Below are positions 1-9,627 of a stretch of 64,000 nucleotides of DNA, piece by piece. Numbering within the stretch: the first letter of the stretch is position 1; each line of letters opens with the position of its first letter. The notes below the pieces were generated by a model. It made no database searches, was not told where the DNA came from, and saw nothing but the letters and a program-made list of their open reading frames with translations. Where the stretch lies: NCBI GenBank assembly GCA_025934835.1, contig JAICWL010000001.1, positions 1 through 64,000 on the forward strand. Direction: 5' to 3'. This stretch comes from Fimbriimonadaceae bacterium (GTDB lineage: Bacteria; Armatimonadota; Fimbriimonadia; Fimbriimonadales; Fimbriimonadaceae). The translations under genes and the position numbers were made by a program.

Positions 1-1
1 A

Positions 2-172
2 GGCTGCTCGTTCTCACCTCGCTGTCCGCTGCGAATCGACAAGTGCGCCGAAGAGCCTGGGCTCTTGGAAGTTGGGCCGAGCCACCGAGCCGCATGCTGG
101 CGCAGGATGGAGGTCGAACAGATGCCGCCCGGCATGACGCTCGAGCAGGAAGAGGCTTCTTCTAGTCCATAA
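2..172 (+). CDS. C-terminal end of oligopeptide/dipeptide ABC transporter ATP-binding protein (partial, runs off left edge)
   Basis: Frame 2 reads [56 protein letters not shown] with TAA at 170-172; the G-C-x-F-x-P-R-C-P...C...P...V...H-x-x-A-C pattern is the oligo_HPY C-terminal motif of OppD/DppD/DppF. Not in ORF track because the start is outside the window. Confidence 0.85.
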   Translation, partial: GCSFSPRCPLRIDKCAEEPGLLEVGPSHRAACWRRMEVEQMPPGMTLEQEEASSSP

Positions 173-1580
173 GCTCTTCGCGCAGAACCTTCTCAGCGGC
201 AGCTTTGTCGCCCGGCTCGATGACGCCATCCAGCACCCTTTCGGTGAGCGCCGCCTTCATGCGGCCCACCTCGGGGCCGGGCTCCAAACCTGCGATCCGC
301 ATGATTTCGGCCCCGCTCAGCGGGCTTTGCAACTCGTCTCTGGGCGTTATGGATTGCACTTCCACAATCCGCGAGCGGATCGGATCGAGGTCGAATCTCC
401 TCACTCCGGGCGCCAGCGAATCCGCGTCGGCTTCGACGAGCTTGAGAAGGCGGTCGACCTCCTCGCCAAGGTCCCGGATGAGCCGCCTTGCGGCAGCCGC
501 GGTAAATTCCGGCGAGCTTCCGAGTCGCATATGGTTCTTGACGAGAATCGATACCCGATCGATTTCCCGCTGAGGAAAGCGTAGTCTGCGCAGAATTTTT
601 GCGCTCAAAGAGGCTCCCACCGCTTCGTGGCCGAAGAAGCGGATCTGGCCCGCATCGTCCACAAACTGAGTCGCGGGCTTCCCGACATCGTGCAGGAGCG
701 CGGCGAGCGTGAGGGCAAGGTCGCCGCTTCCCGCGTTCCGAACGACTAGCAGCGAATGATTCCAGACGTCTAGGTGGTGGTAGGAGCCCTGCTCTACGCC
801 GACCATTTGCACAAGCTCTGGGGCAACGACGTCGAAAATGCCGAGAGCCATCAGATCTGCAAGCGCGTCGGCTGCGCTAGGCGCCAGCAGCATCTTGACG
901 ATCTCATCTCGGATCCTCTCGCCGCTCACGATCGCCAAGCGCTTCACGCATCTGCGAACGGCTTCGTACAACCCTTCTGCGGGCTCGAACCCCAGCTTCC
1001 AGCGGAATCGCACGGCGCGAAGCATCCGGAGCGGATCGTCCTGGAATGTGGATTCCGGGTTGAGCGGCGTGCGCAAAATCCTCTGCCCCAGGTCCCTGAG
1101 GCCCGATCCTAGCGGGTCCCGAAGCTCGCCCGTGTGCAGATTTCGCATCAGGGTGTTCACGGTGAAGTCGCGGCGCAGCGCGTCCTGCTCCAGGGAAGCA
1201 GGCTCGACTTGCGGCTTGCGCGATTCTGGAGCATAGCTTTCGCTTCGAGCGGTGGCTAGCTCGATAGTCGAGCCGAGCACACGGATCATCGCGGTGCCGA
1301 ACCTCTCGTAGGTGACGGGCGGAATCGACGAGAGTCCGAGCGAGGTGAGCAGAGCGGACAACTCCGGCGCGGAGCGCCGGGTCACAATGTCGAAGTCGTC
1401 CGATGCGGCATATCCCAACAACTCGTCGCGCACGGCGCCGCCTACGAGCCATAGATCTCCCTCATACGGAGTGCCCAGCGTGGCATCGCGGACGGCCCGG
1501 AGCGCAGGATGAAGCGCAGGGGTGCTATCCAAAGCCGACCGTGGCCGCGCCATCGACGAGTAGGCTGACCCCCGAGACAT
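162..1580 (-). CDS. cca: CCA tRNA nucleotidyltransferase / poly(A) polymerase family with HD domain
   Basis: [44 protein letters not shown] and HD motif LLHDVGKP. Confidence 0.93.
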   Translation of the reverse strand: MSRGSAYSSMARPRSALDSTPALHPALRAVRDATLGTPYEGDLWLVGGAVRDELLGYAASDDFDIVTRRSAPELSALLTSLGLSSIPPVTYERFGTAMIRVLGSTIELATARSESYAPESRKPQVEPASLEQDALRRDFTVNTLMRNLHTGELRDPLGSGLRDLGQRILRTPLNPESTFQDDPLRMLRAVRFRWKLGFEPAEGLYEAVRRCVKRLAIVSGERIRDEIVKMLLAPSAADALADLMALGIFDVVAPELVQMVGVEQGSYHHLDVWNHSLLVVRNAGSGDLALTLAALLHDVGKPATQFVDDAGQIRFFGHEAVGASLSAKILRRLRFPQREIDRVSILVKNHMRLGSSPEFTAAAARRLIRDLGEEVDRLLKLVEADADSLAPGVRRFDLDPIRSRIVEVQSITPRDELQSPLSGAEIMRIAGLEPGPEVGRMKAALTERVLDGVIEPGDKAAAEKVLREELMD

Positions 1581-2304
1581 AGGACGCCTGGGCTGAGCAC
1601 AGGAAAACCACGGCTGCGGCGATCTCGTCCGGGTCGGCCATCCGGCCCATGGGCATCGATTCTGCCTGACGCCGAAGAGCCTCCTCTTGGCTGATCCCTT
1701 GCTGCGACGCCCGGATGTCGGCCAGGTGGGTCTGCCTGTCGGTCATCGTATGGCCGGGAAGGACGCTGTTCACAGTGATGCCGTACTTCGCCAGCTTGAG
1801 CGCTTGGAGCTTCGTGAGCGACATAACTCCGGTTCGCAGAGTCGATGAGATCGGAAGCAAGGCCGACGGCTCCTTCGCCACCAACGACGTGATGTGCACG
1901 AACCGACCCCACTTCGAGGCGATCATGTCCGCCTGGGAAAGTCTGACGAGCCGGATGATATTCATCAGCGTTCCCTCGAAACCCTGGGCCCACTGCTCGT
2001 CGGTGATCTGATCGAGAGCTCCGGCCGGCGGACCTCCCGTATTCGTGACGACGATGTCGATCGGACCGAGGTCTTCGCGGGTCTGGTCTACCCACCATCG
2101 CAGGTCGTCTGGGTTCGCAACGTCCACCACATACGAACGCGTCTCTTCGCCTATATGGCCTGCGGCCGCCTCGAGCGCCTCCTCGTTGCGCGCGCAAATC
2201 GAGATTCGGCAGCCTTCTTGGGCCAGCATCTTGGCAGTCGCAAAGCCGATGCCTTTGCTCGATGCGGCGACCATTGCCACCTTGCCATGGAGTCCGAGGT
2301 CCAT
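1525..2304 (-). CDS. SDR family oxidoreductase
   Basis: GKVAMVAASSKGIGFATAKMLAQEG Rossmann motif, [22 protein letters not shown]-terminus. Confidence 0.9.
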   Translation of the reverse strand: MDLGLHGKVAMVAASSKGIGFATAKMLAQEGCRISICARNEEALEAAAGHIGEETRSYVVDVANPDDLRWWVDQTREDLGPIDIVVTNTGGPPAGALDQITDEQWAQGFEGTLMNIIRLVRLSQADMIASKWGRFVHITSLVAKEPSALLPISSTLRTGVMSLTKLQALKLAKYGITVNSVLPGHTMTDRQTHLADIRASQQGISQEEALRRQAESMPMGRMADPDEIAAAVVFLCSAQASYVSGVSLLVDGAATVGFG

Positions 2305-2326
2305 AGCGTGAATTATGTCGCCGGGC

Positions 2327-2740
2327 TTAGACCGCCAGGTGCTTCTTTACGATGCCAACGACTTCGATTAGGTACGCATCGTAGTCGATGGGCTTGCGAA
2401 CGTGTTCGGCGCCGAGCTTTTTCGTATAAGCGACGTCCACTGGCTCGTCGGAGCTCGAAAGCACGACGACGTCCAGCGTAGCGGTTCTCGGGTTCTGGCG
2501 TATGCGGCGCAGAACCTCGTGGCCGCCCATGCGCGGCATGCGAATATCCAGCAATACTAGGTCGGGCAGCGGCTGAACATTATCGGCCCCTGCTTCAACC
2601 AACCCAAGGAGCGACGCGGCCTCCATGCCATCGTGAGCGATCCTGACGTTTACACCCGACGGGAGCCTGGAAAGCGCCCGCCGAGTTAACACTTCGTCGT
2701 CCGGGCTGTCCTCAACTAGGAGCAACTCCCGAATTCCCAT
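2327..2740 (-). CDS. Response regulator receiver protein (stand-alone REC)
   Basis: LLVEDSPDDEVLTRRAL, LPDLVLLDIRMPRMGGHEVLRRIR, VVVLSSSDEPVDV, KPIDYDAYLIEV. Confidence 0.92.
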   Translation of the reverse strand: MGIRELLLVEDSPDDEVLTRRALSRLPSGVNVRIAHDGMEAASLLGLVEAGADNVQPLPDLVLLDIRMPRMGGHEVLRRIRQNPRTATLDVVVLSSSDEPVDVAYTKKLGAEHVRKPIDYDAYLIEVVGIVKKHLAV

Positions 2741-2878
2741 GCCGATATGCTAGCCGCTGAAGCGGAGACGTTCTCGATAGATCGCTTAGGTTGCGATTCA
2801 TCCGGCAAAACACGTCAACGACGTAAGTCCGGCCTGTGCTTTGCCGTTCGAGTATTCTCCGAAAGGCTCTTACCGCTC

Positions 2879-2963
2879 GGAGAGATGGCAGAGTGGTCGA
2901 TTGCGACTGTCTTGAAAACAGTTGACTCGCAAGGGTCCGGGGGTTCGAATCCCTCTCTCTCCG
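2879..2963 (+). tRNA. tRNA-Ser (anticodon TGA)
   Basis: GGAGAGA/TCTCTCC 7-bp acceptor stem, anticodon loop CTTGAAA, long variable arm, T-loop GGTTCGAATCC. Confidence 0.95.
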
Positions 2964-2970
2964 CCCTAAG

Positions 2971-3414
2971 CTACCGAACCCCGAGCACACTGCATGGCGC
3001 GCGCTCGGTCAGCGACTGCGTGGTGTGCGCTGTCAGGCGATCGATGAGCCCCGGATGGTGCCGAAGGCCAACGATCAACAGGTCGCAACAATGCTTGCGG
3101 ATCGCGTCGACGATTCCATTAACTTCATCCGCCACCACGGCCTCGGGGACGATCTCGACTCCCGCCTCAGACCCCAGCCGGCGGACTTCGTCGATTAGTG
3201 AAGTGGTAGCCGCGTCCCTTTGATCCACTAGAAGCTGCACGACACTTGGATCGATCGGCTCGTAGGCCGCAGCGGTCACATACTCCGGAATCCCCTCGAT
3301 CACCGTGATCGTGTGCACCGGCATTTGCAACCTCTTACCGAGCTCCAGGCCGACCGCGAGTGCGCGGCGCGACGGCTCCGATCCATCGAACGCGACGATC
3401 AATCGATTGAACAT
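2971..3414 (-). CDS. Universal stress protein (UspA family)
   Basis: MFNRLIVAFDGSEPSRRALAVGLELGKRL...CDLLIVGLRHHPGLIDRLTAHTTQSLTERAPCSVLGVR; internal ATG chosen as start. Confidence 0.9.
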   Translation of the reverse strand: MFNRLIVAFDGSEPSRRALAVGLELGKRLQMPVHTITVIEGIPEYVTAAAYEPIDPSVVQLLVDQRDAATTSLIDEVRRLGSEAGVEIVPEAVVADEVNGIVDAIRKHCCDLLIVGLRHHPGLIDRLTAHTTQSLTERAPCSVLGVR

Positions 3415-3469
3415 GGGCCCACCCCCATATGTTGTGACTTCCCCTTGTTGGGTATAGCTTTCAACGAAA

Positions 3470-3847
3470 ATGCTTCGAGTGGTGCGCGAACGCGCAAAGA
3501 ATTTGAAGCTCGAGGCGCTGGCGGTGGCCGAAGCGACGAGGGACCGACGAACTCCCAAGCCGGCGAAGCTCCTCGCGTTCGCCGTAGTGGCCTACGCTGC
3601 CAGCCCTATCGATCTGATCCCGGACTTCATCCCGGTGCTGGGAATGCTCGACGACCTGATTCTGATTCCGCTCGGGATCGGGCTGCTGCTGCGAATGATT
3701 CCCCCCGACGTCATGGCTGACGCCCGAGCGAGAGTTCGCGACCGAGAACGAGCGCCAAGCAGCTATGCAGGCGCACTAGTGGTCGTGGCGATTTGGGCCC
3801 TGGCGATTGCGCTCGCCTGGTGGATTTTCGCCCGCCTCAGGCGGTGA
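3470..3847 (+). CDS. YkvA/DUF1232 family membrane protein
   Basis: KLLAFAVVAYAASPIDLIPDFIPVLGMLDDLILIPLGIGLLLRMIP is the DUF1232 signature. Confidence 0.9.
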   Translation: MLRVVRERAKNLKLEALAVAEATRDRRTPKPAKLLAFAVVAYAASPIDLIPDFIPVLGMLDDLILIPLGIGLLLRMIPPDVMADARARVRDRERAPSSYAGALVVVAIWALAIALAWWIFARLRR

Positions 3848-4826
3848 GATCGACCACGGTTCTTCCAGACGTGCTCGCTGCGATCATCTGTTCGCAAACC
3901 GCCGGAACGGCCTCGAGCCTCACTCTATCCACGATCGATGCCAGCTTTTCGAGAGGAAACTCGCTCGCGAGCCGCTGCCACGCATCAAGTCGCTCGTTTC
4001 GAGGGCATTGCGAGCTGGAAACCCCAACCAAGGCTACCGAGCGCAAGATGAACGGGAAAACCGTGGTGTGGAGCTCCATTCCGCCGGCGTTCCCGCACGC
4101 GGCCACACACCCACGATAGTTCATGGCGCTCAAGATCGCCGGCAAAGTGGGCTGGCCCACCGTATCGATGGCCCCAGCCCAACGCGCGGACTCCAGGGGC
4201 CTCGGCCGGCCCCCGATTTCCTTGGAATCCACGACGCTCTGCGCGCCCAGATCCTTCATGCGCTCGTGAAGAGCTTGCTTGCCGGTCGCGGCGGTGACGC
4301 GATAGCCCAAGCTGGCGAGCAGCGCGACAGATAGGCTGCCCACTCCGCCGCCCGCGCCTGTGACGAGGACGTCCCCGCTCCCGGGACGGACGCCATAGTG
4401 CTCTAGAACCTGGAGGCAGAGCATAGCGGTGAATCCCGCCGTGCCGAGCGCCATGGCTTTCTGGGCGTCGAGGCCCTCGGGGATTGGAACAACCGATTCG
4501 GCGGGAACTCTCGCCAGTTCGGAGAACCCGCCCCAAATCGTTTCGCCAAGGCCGCAACCCGTGACGAGCACCGAATCGCCGACGTGAACGGTTGGATCGG
4601 AAGACTCGAGCACGGTCCCGGACATGTCGATCCCTGGCGCCATCGGAAAGCGGCGGGCAATTTTCCCTTTGCCGGTCATGGACAGCGCGTCCTTGTAGTT
4701 GATCGAGGAGTAAGCGACCTCGATCAGCACTTCGCCGGCGGGCAAATCCGCCATTTCAAGTTCGCGCAGCTGAGCGCCCGGGACTCCTTCCTGTACGATC
4801 AGCGCCCGGAATCGCTCGCGCGCCAT
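3837..4826 (-). CDS. YhdH/AcuI-type NADPH quinone/acrylyl-CoA reductase (zinc-independent MDR)
   Basis: SSINYKDALSMTGKGKIARRFPMAPGIDMSGTV, DVLVTGAGGGVGSLSVALLASLGY, VALVGVSSSQCP. Confidence 0.9.
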   Translation of the reverse strand: MARERFRALIVQEGVPGAQLRELEMADLPAGEVLIEVAYSSINYKDALSMTGKGKIARRFPMAPGIDMSGTVLESSDPTVHVGDSVLVTGCGLGETIWGGFSELARVPAESVVPIPEGLDAQKAMALGTAGFTAMLCLQVLEHYGVRPGSGDVLVTGAGGGVGSLSVALLASLGYRVTAATGKQALHERMKDLGAQSVVDSKEIGGRPRPLESARWAGAIDTVGQPTLPAILSAMNYRGCVAACGNAGGMELHTTVFPFILRSVALVGVSSSQCPRNERLDAWQRLASEFPLEKLASIVDRVRLEAVPAVCEQMIAASTSGRTVVDLTA

Positions 4827-4827
4827 G

Positions 4828-7755
4828 CTACTCCGTTACTTTCCAGGCCTGGGTCACCGTATGTCCGCCCACCGTCAGCTCGATCGTATACGAGCCGGCG
4901 GCGATGTACTGTGGGCGCTCCGCCTCGTAGGGGTCCTTTAGAGGGTCCGTCGGCTTTGCAGGCGGCCCGGAGATCGGCTTGCCCGGCGAAGTTTGCAAAT
5001 CGACCACGATGTCGTTAAAGCCGCGGACTGCTTGGACCGTCTTCTCGATGACCACTTTGCCGTCCTTGTCCTTGATCCTCACGGTCGCCGATCCAGGCTC
5101 TCGCGTGAAGAACGACACTGTGACCGTTGGCGAGACAGGCGGCGTAGTGTCCCATCGCTCGCGCCGGTCGTAGCCCCAATTGGCGTTTCGCTTCACGCTG
5201 TCCACGTCGAGCATCGTCAAATCCTTGGCCCGAATCTCCGGCGTGTACGCGTAAACCGTCTTGAGTGGCAATATCCAGGCGCTCCGCCCGTGCGTCGCCG
5301 CTACAAGCTCTTTATCGCGTTCCTGGATCTGAAGATCGTGCACCGGGTTGTGCGGCAGCGTCCCCTTAAGAGCAATCCACGATCCGCCCGCGTCCAGCGA
5401 GACGAACACTCCCATATCGGTTCCCACGTACAAGATGTCTTTGTTCGTCGGGTCCTCGCGGATCACGTTGATCGGCTCCGCAGGCAGATTCGAAGCTATC
5501 GAGCTCCAGGTTTTCCCAAAGTCCGTCGACTTCCACAAGTACGGGGCGAAGTCGTCATCCCGGTAGCCGTTTTGGGCCACGTAGACCGTGCCGACAGCCC
5601 AACGAGATGCCACGACCCGCGAAACCCACTTGCTGGGAGCAGGAGTCGGGATACTGATCCATTGGAAGCCACCGTCCGGCGTCATCTGCACGTTGCCGTC
5701 GTCGCAGCCTGCGTAGATGAGACCAAAGCGCAGAGGGCTCTCACTGATGTCCTTGATCGTCGAGAACGGGACGTTTCCGTTCGGGAGGTTCTTCGTGATG
5801 TCCGGCGAGATCGGCTCATAATTCCTACCCTCGTTGAACGAGCGGTAAACGCGCTGCGCGCCAAGATACACGATGTCCGGCAGCTTCGGCGAGAGCGTGA
5901 TCGGCGAAATCCAGTTGTATCGCGCGGGCGGGTCGCCCTTGGGCGGGTTCGCACGGGCGCTCCATCGCTCGTTGGTGCGCGTGTTGCGCGCGGAGTGCGA
6001 GCCGAACTGAGCGGCCGTATAGACCACCTCGTTGCCGTCGCGCGGGTCCACTGCGACTGCGCTGCCGTCTCCGCCGCCGATGTCCTTCCATTGGTCCAGC
6101 GAACTGCGGCCAGGCGTGTAAGTGCTTGGGCCCTCCATGGTTCCGTTGTCCTGGAGGCCAACGTACACGTTGTACGGAATCGCGTTGTCCAGCGCCAACG
6201 TCGTGGTTTGGCCCACGGCAAGGTTGTTCAGGTGCCGGACGGTTTCTCCGGAATCGTAGCTGAGGTACACGCCTCCGTCGCAGCCGATCCACACCTTGCG
6301 CGTGTCACGAGGGTCGAACCAAATCGCATGAAAGTCGACGTGCGCTCTCTGCGCGGTCGCTTTCCACGAGGTTCCGCCATCGGACGAGCGTACGAGAAGC
6401 TCGCTGGTGACGTACACGTTGTCCGGGTTGCTTGGGTCGACCTCGGTGCGGCCCCAGTAGTAGCCGCCGAACGGCCCGAAATCTCCCACCTTGGTGCGGC
6501 GCCAAGTTTTCCCCGAGTCGTCGCTTCGAAAGATGAGCGCCGCCGACTCCGGCCCCTTGAAGATGTTCGGATTGCGCTGCTCCATTTTCGCCCGGATCTC
6601 CGCCATGGTCAGCTTCTTGTCCTTCACCTGCTTCACCGCCTCGTCTGGCGTGAGCTCGGAAGGCAGATTCTGGCGGAGAAACGGGTCGAGCACCTTGCGA
6701 TCGAGAGCCAGGAACGCCTGCTCGTCCAGGAGCTCGAAGCGCTTCGGGGTCAGCCTTCCGGAAGGCGTCCGCTCGTCCACGTCGGCCCAGTCCGGGTCGG
6801 CGCCCTCATTGTCGACGAATGCGTACATGGTTCCGGGGCGGGATCGGCACTCCGCCAAGCCGATTCGGCCGGCTTCGTATCCGGACGGCACCTGGGGCAC
6901 TTCCGTCCAGTGCTGACCTCCGTCGGTCGTTCGGAAGAGGCCGCTGCCTGGGCCGCTTTCCTGGAAATCCCAAGCGCGCCTGTCGCGGTCCCACATCGAA
7001 GCGAGAACGATGTTTGGATTGCTCTGGTCGAGGACGATGTCGATTGCGCCGGTCCAATCGTCCCGCTTCAGAACTTGCTTCCAAGTCTTGCCGCCATCTT
7101 CGGTCTTGTACACCCCTCGCTCGGGGTTCTCGGAGTACAAATGCCCCGTCGCTGCAACCCACACGATGTTTTCGTTTTTCGGGTCGATGCGAATGCGACC
7201 GATGTGCTGCGTCGCCTTCAGGCCCACGTTGGTCCAGGTGTGGCCTCCGTCGGTGCTCTTGTAGATGCCATCCCCGGCATAGCTGGTGCGCTGCGAATTT
7301 GCCTCGCCGGTGCCCACCCAAATCGTCTTGCCATCTTTGCTGACCGCGATGGCGCCAATGCCGAACGATGGCTGGTCGTCAAAGAGCGAAGTCCAAGAGA
7401 TTCCGTCGTCGGTCGTCCGCCACAGGCCGCCGGTCGCGAAAGCGACGTACACGCTCTGCGGGTCGCCGAGAGGCGCGGCGATATCGATCACCCTGCCGCT
7501 CTGTGATTCCGGACCGATGCTTTTCCACGGAGCGGCCGCGAACGGAGACTCGCCTTCTAGGCGAAGTCGCTGTCGGTAACCGTCGTCCCGAGCTTGCACG
7601 CTCGTGCCGGTCACTGCGTGGCCATGAAATTCCGACCGCTGCTCCTGTTTGCTGAGTCGCTGTCTCGGCCGCTGCTGGGCGCAAAGCAACGCAATACATA
7701 ACAAAGCTGCCACTAGGCAGCTAAGCCGGAACATGAGCCTGGGGAGCATAAGCAA
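4828..7755 (-). CDS. Secreted VPS10/sortilin-like beta-propeller protein (BNR repeats)
   Basis: Signal-like N-terminus; repeated (S/T)xDxGxTW motifs (STDGGHTWTNV, TEDGGKTWKQV, SDDSGKTWRR, STDFGKTWSS). Confidence 0.88.
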   Translation of the reverse strand: MLMLPRLMFRLSCLVAALLCIALLCAQQRPRQRLSKQEQRSEFHGHAVTGTSVQARDDGYRQRLRLEGESPFAAAPWKSIGPESQSGRVIDIAAPLGDPQSVYVAFATGGLWRTTDDGISWTSLFDDQPSFGIGAIAVSKDGKTIWVGTGEANSQRTSYAGDGIYKSTDGGHTWTNVGLKATQHIGRIRIDPKNENIVWVAATGHLYSENPERGVYKTEDGGKTWKQVLKRDDWTGAIDIVLDQSNPNIVLASMWDRDRRAWDFQESGPGSGLFRTTDGGQHWTEVPQVPSGYEAGRIGLAECRSRPGTMYAFVDNEGADPDWADVDERTPSGRLTPKRFELLDEQAFLALDRKVLDPFLRQNLPSELTPDEAVKQVKDKKLTMAEIRAKMEQRNPNIFKGPESAALIFRSDDSGKTWRRTKVGDFGPFGGYYWGRTEVDPSNPDNVYVTSELLVRSSDGGTSWKATAQRAHVDFHAIWFDPRDTRKVWIGCDGGVYLSYDSGETVRHLNNLAVGQTTTLALDNAIPYNVYVGLQDNGTMEGPSTYTPGRSSLDQWKDIGGGDGSAVAVDPRDGNEVVYTAAQFGSHSARNTRTNERWSARANPPKGDPPARYNWISPITLSPKLPDIVYLGAQRVYRSFNEGRNYEPISPDITKNLPNGNVPFSTIKDISESPLRFGLIYAGCDDGNVQMTPDGGFQWISIPTPAPSKWVSRVVASRWAVGTVYVAQNGYRDDDFAPYLWKSTDFGKTWSSIASNLPAEPINVIREDPTNKDILYVGTDMGVFVSLDAGGSWIALKGTLPHNPVHDLQIQERDKELVAATHGRSAWILPLKTVYAYTPEIRAKDLTMLDVDSVKRNANWGYDRRERWDTTPPVSPTVTVSFFTREPGSATVRIKDKDGKVVIEKTVQAVRGFNDIVVDLQTSPGKPISGPPAKPTDPLKDPYEAERPQYIAAGSYTIELTVGGHTVTQAWKVTE

Positions 7756-7888
7756 TGACTACTTTGCCACAAGCCTGTAAAAAATGCAGCCCCTTGCATG
7801 TCTCTGTCGGCAGTGAAAGTTATCGTGTCCGCTGCGCAGCGGGGCAGGAACGAGCATCTGCCGCGGCAACCAGGGCGACGAACGGCGA

Positions 7889-8731
7889 CTACCTTCCTCC
7901 CATACCGGTCAGGTTGATGCCTCGGAGGAAGTAGCGCTGCGCGCAGAAGAAAAGCACCACCACCGGAAGGATATGAATCACCGAGGCGGCCATTACCTGC
8001 TCCAAATCCGTGCCATACGAATCCTGAAACATCCGTAGGCCGACTGCCACGGTGTACTTTTCCGGCGAGTTCAAGTAGATGAGCGGCCCCATGAAATCGT
8101 CCCAATGCCCGATAAACGAGAACACGGCGACCGTCGCCAGCGCGGGGCCGGAGAGCGGCATCAGCACCCTCCACCAAATCTGCGGGTAGCCCGCGCCGTC
8201 GATCATGGCCGCCTCGTCCAGCTCACGCGGGATAGAAACGAAGAACTGCCGGAGCAAGAAGATGTTGAACGCGCCGCCGCCAAAGAAGGCGGGCACGATT
8301 AGCGGCCAATAGGTGTCGATCGCTCGCAGGTCACGCCAAATCAGGAACACCGGGATCATGCTCACCTGGCCCGGCAGCATCATCGTAGACAGCAGAACGC
8401 CGAATAGCAGCTTGCTCCCTCGGAACGAAAAGCGCGCAAATCCGTACGCCACGAGCGAGCCGGTGACCACTTGCGCGCTGGTGCAAACGACCGCCAGCAT
8501 GATCGTGTTCAGCACGAACGATGTGAATGGCAGGGCCGTCCATGCCTTCGAGAAATTGTCCCAGGCGATCGGATGGGGCCAAATCTGCGGAGGCTGCGAG
8601 AACACGTTCGCGTGCGTTTTGAGCGCCGTGGAGAGGGTCCAAAGGAACGGAATCGAGAAAATGGCGCTGCCGACCAGAAGCAGGAGGTACACCAGCGCGC
8701 TCTTCGTTGGGGCGGTCCGCGCTTGGCTCAT
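7889..8731 (-). CDS. Carbohydrate ABC transporter permease (MalG/UgpE-like)
   Basis: MSQARTAPTKSALVYLLLLVGSAIFSIPFLWTLSTALKT...EAAMIDGAGYPQIWWRVLMPLSGPALATVAVFSFIGHWDDF; EAA loop. Track ORF 7889-9589 is over-extended; ATG at 8731 used. Confidence 0.92.
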   Translation of the reverse strand: MSQARTAPTKSALVYLLLLVGSAIFSIPFLWTLSTALKTHANVFSQPPQIWPHPIAWDNFSKAWTALPFTSFVLNTIMLAVVCTSAQVVTGSLVAYGFARFSFRGSKLLFGVLLSTMMLPGQVSMIPVFLIWRDLRAIDTYWPLIVPAFFGGGAFNIFLLRQFFVSIPRELDEAAMIDGAGYPQIWWRVLMPLSGPALATVAVFSFIGHWDDFMGPLIYLNSPEKYTVAVGLRMFQDSYGTDLEQVMAASVIHILPVVVLFFCAQRYFLRGINLTGMGGR

Positions 8732-9627
8732 GCCGGTTGGGCCTCGTAGTACACCCACTTGCGTGAGGACGCGAACTGTACGGCCGTGAGCACGACCAAA
8801 ATGGTGAACAGCACCCAGGCCATCGCCGATGCCTTGCCGAGCTTGAAGTACTCGAAGGCGTTCCGGAAGAGATACAGCGCGTAAAACAGGCTCGCGTTGT
8901 TTGGCCCGCCTCCGGTCATCACGTACGCCGAAGTGAACACCTGGAAAGCCCCGATAACACCCAAAATCAGATTGAAGAACATGACCGGCGATAGCAGCGG
9001 CAACGTGATCTTCAGGAAGCTTCTCCACGTGCTCGCGCCGTCGATCCGGGCCGCTTCGTAGCACGTTTCGGGAATGCCCTGGAGCCCTGCAAGGAAGATG
9101 ATCATGCGTCCGCCGCCGATACCCCAGAGCGACATCAGCACGAAGGCCGGCATCGTCCAATGCTCGTTTTGAAGCCACGAGATAGGCGGCACTCCGATCA
9201 CCGACAGTGCCATGTTCAACAGCCCGTTGTCTGCGTTGAAGATCCATTGCCAAAGCAGCGCGGAAGCGACCACGGGCACTATCGAAGGCAGATAGAACAG
9301 GGTGCGGAATACGCGCTGCCCGCGCACGCGCTGGTTCAGGAGCACGGCTACGGCGAGTGAACCGATCAGCCCAAGCGGCACCGAAAAGATCGCGTAAACC
9401 AGCGTGTTGCTTAGCGACTTCCAGAATAGCGGGTCGTCGACCATCAGCCTGCGGTAATTCTCGAAGCCGACGAACTCCATCGCGTGCAGGTCGTACTTCG
9501 TAAGCGAGAGGTATAGCGAGGCGATCATGGGCCCAGCCGTGAAAGCGATAAAGCCCACGAGCCACGGAAGCACGAACGCAAAGCCCCAAGCCGCGCTCTG
9601 CCGCCTCAGGCCACGTACTCGGCTCAG
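8728..9627 (-). CDS. Carbohydrate ABC transporter permease (MalF/UgpA-like)
   Basis: WGFAFVLPWLVGFIAFTAGPMIASLYLSLT, EAARIDGASTWRSFLKITLPLLSPV; start uncertain (near end of upstream SBP gene; AGGAGGAAGG Shine-Dalgarno just before, non-ATG start). Confidence 0.87.
   Translation of the reverse strand: MSRVRGLRRQSAAWGFAFVLPWLVGFIAFTAGPMIASLYLSLTKYDLHAMEFVGFENYRRLMVDDPLFWKSLSNTLVYAIFSVPLGLIGSLAVAVLLNQRVRGQRVFRTLFYLPSIVPVVASALLWQWIFNADNGLLNMALSVIGVPPISWLQNEHWTMPAFVLMSLWGIGGGRMIIFLAGLQGIPETCYEAARIDGASTWRSFLKITLPLLSPVMFFNLILGVIGAFQVFTSAYVMTGGGPNNASLFYALYLFRNAFEYFKLGKASAMAWVLFTILVVLTAVQFASSRKWVYYEAQPA

Noticed and set aside
4993-7506. 837-aa plus-strand ORF
   Set aside because: Antisense shadow of the VPS10/BNR gene in high-GC sequence; Arg/Val/His-rich composition, no recognisable motif.
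8732-9589. N-terminal extension of track ORF 7889-9589
   Set aside because: Lies in an alternative frame over the other permease gene; the real permease begins with MSQARTAP at 8731.
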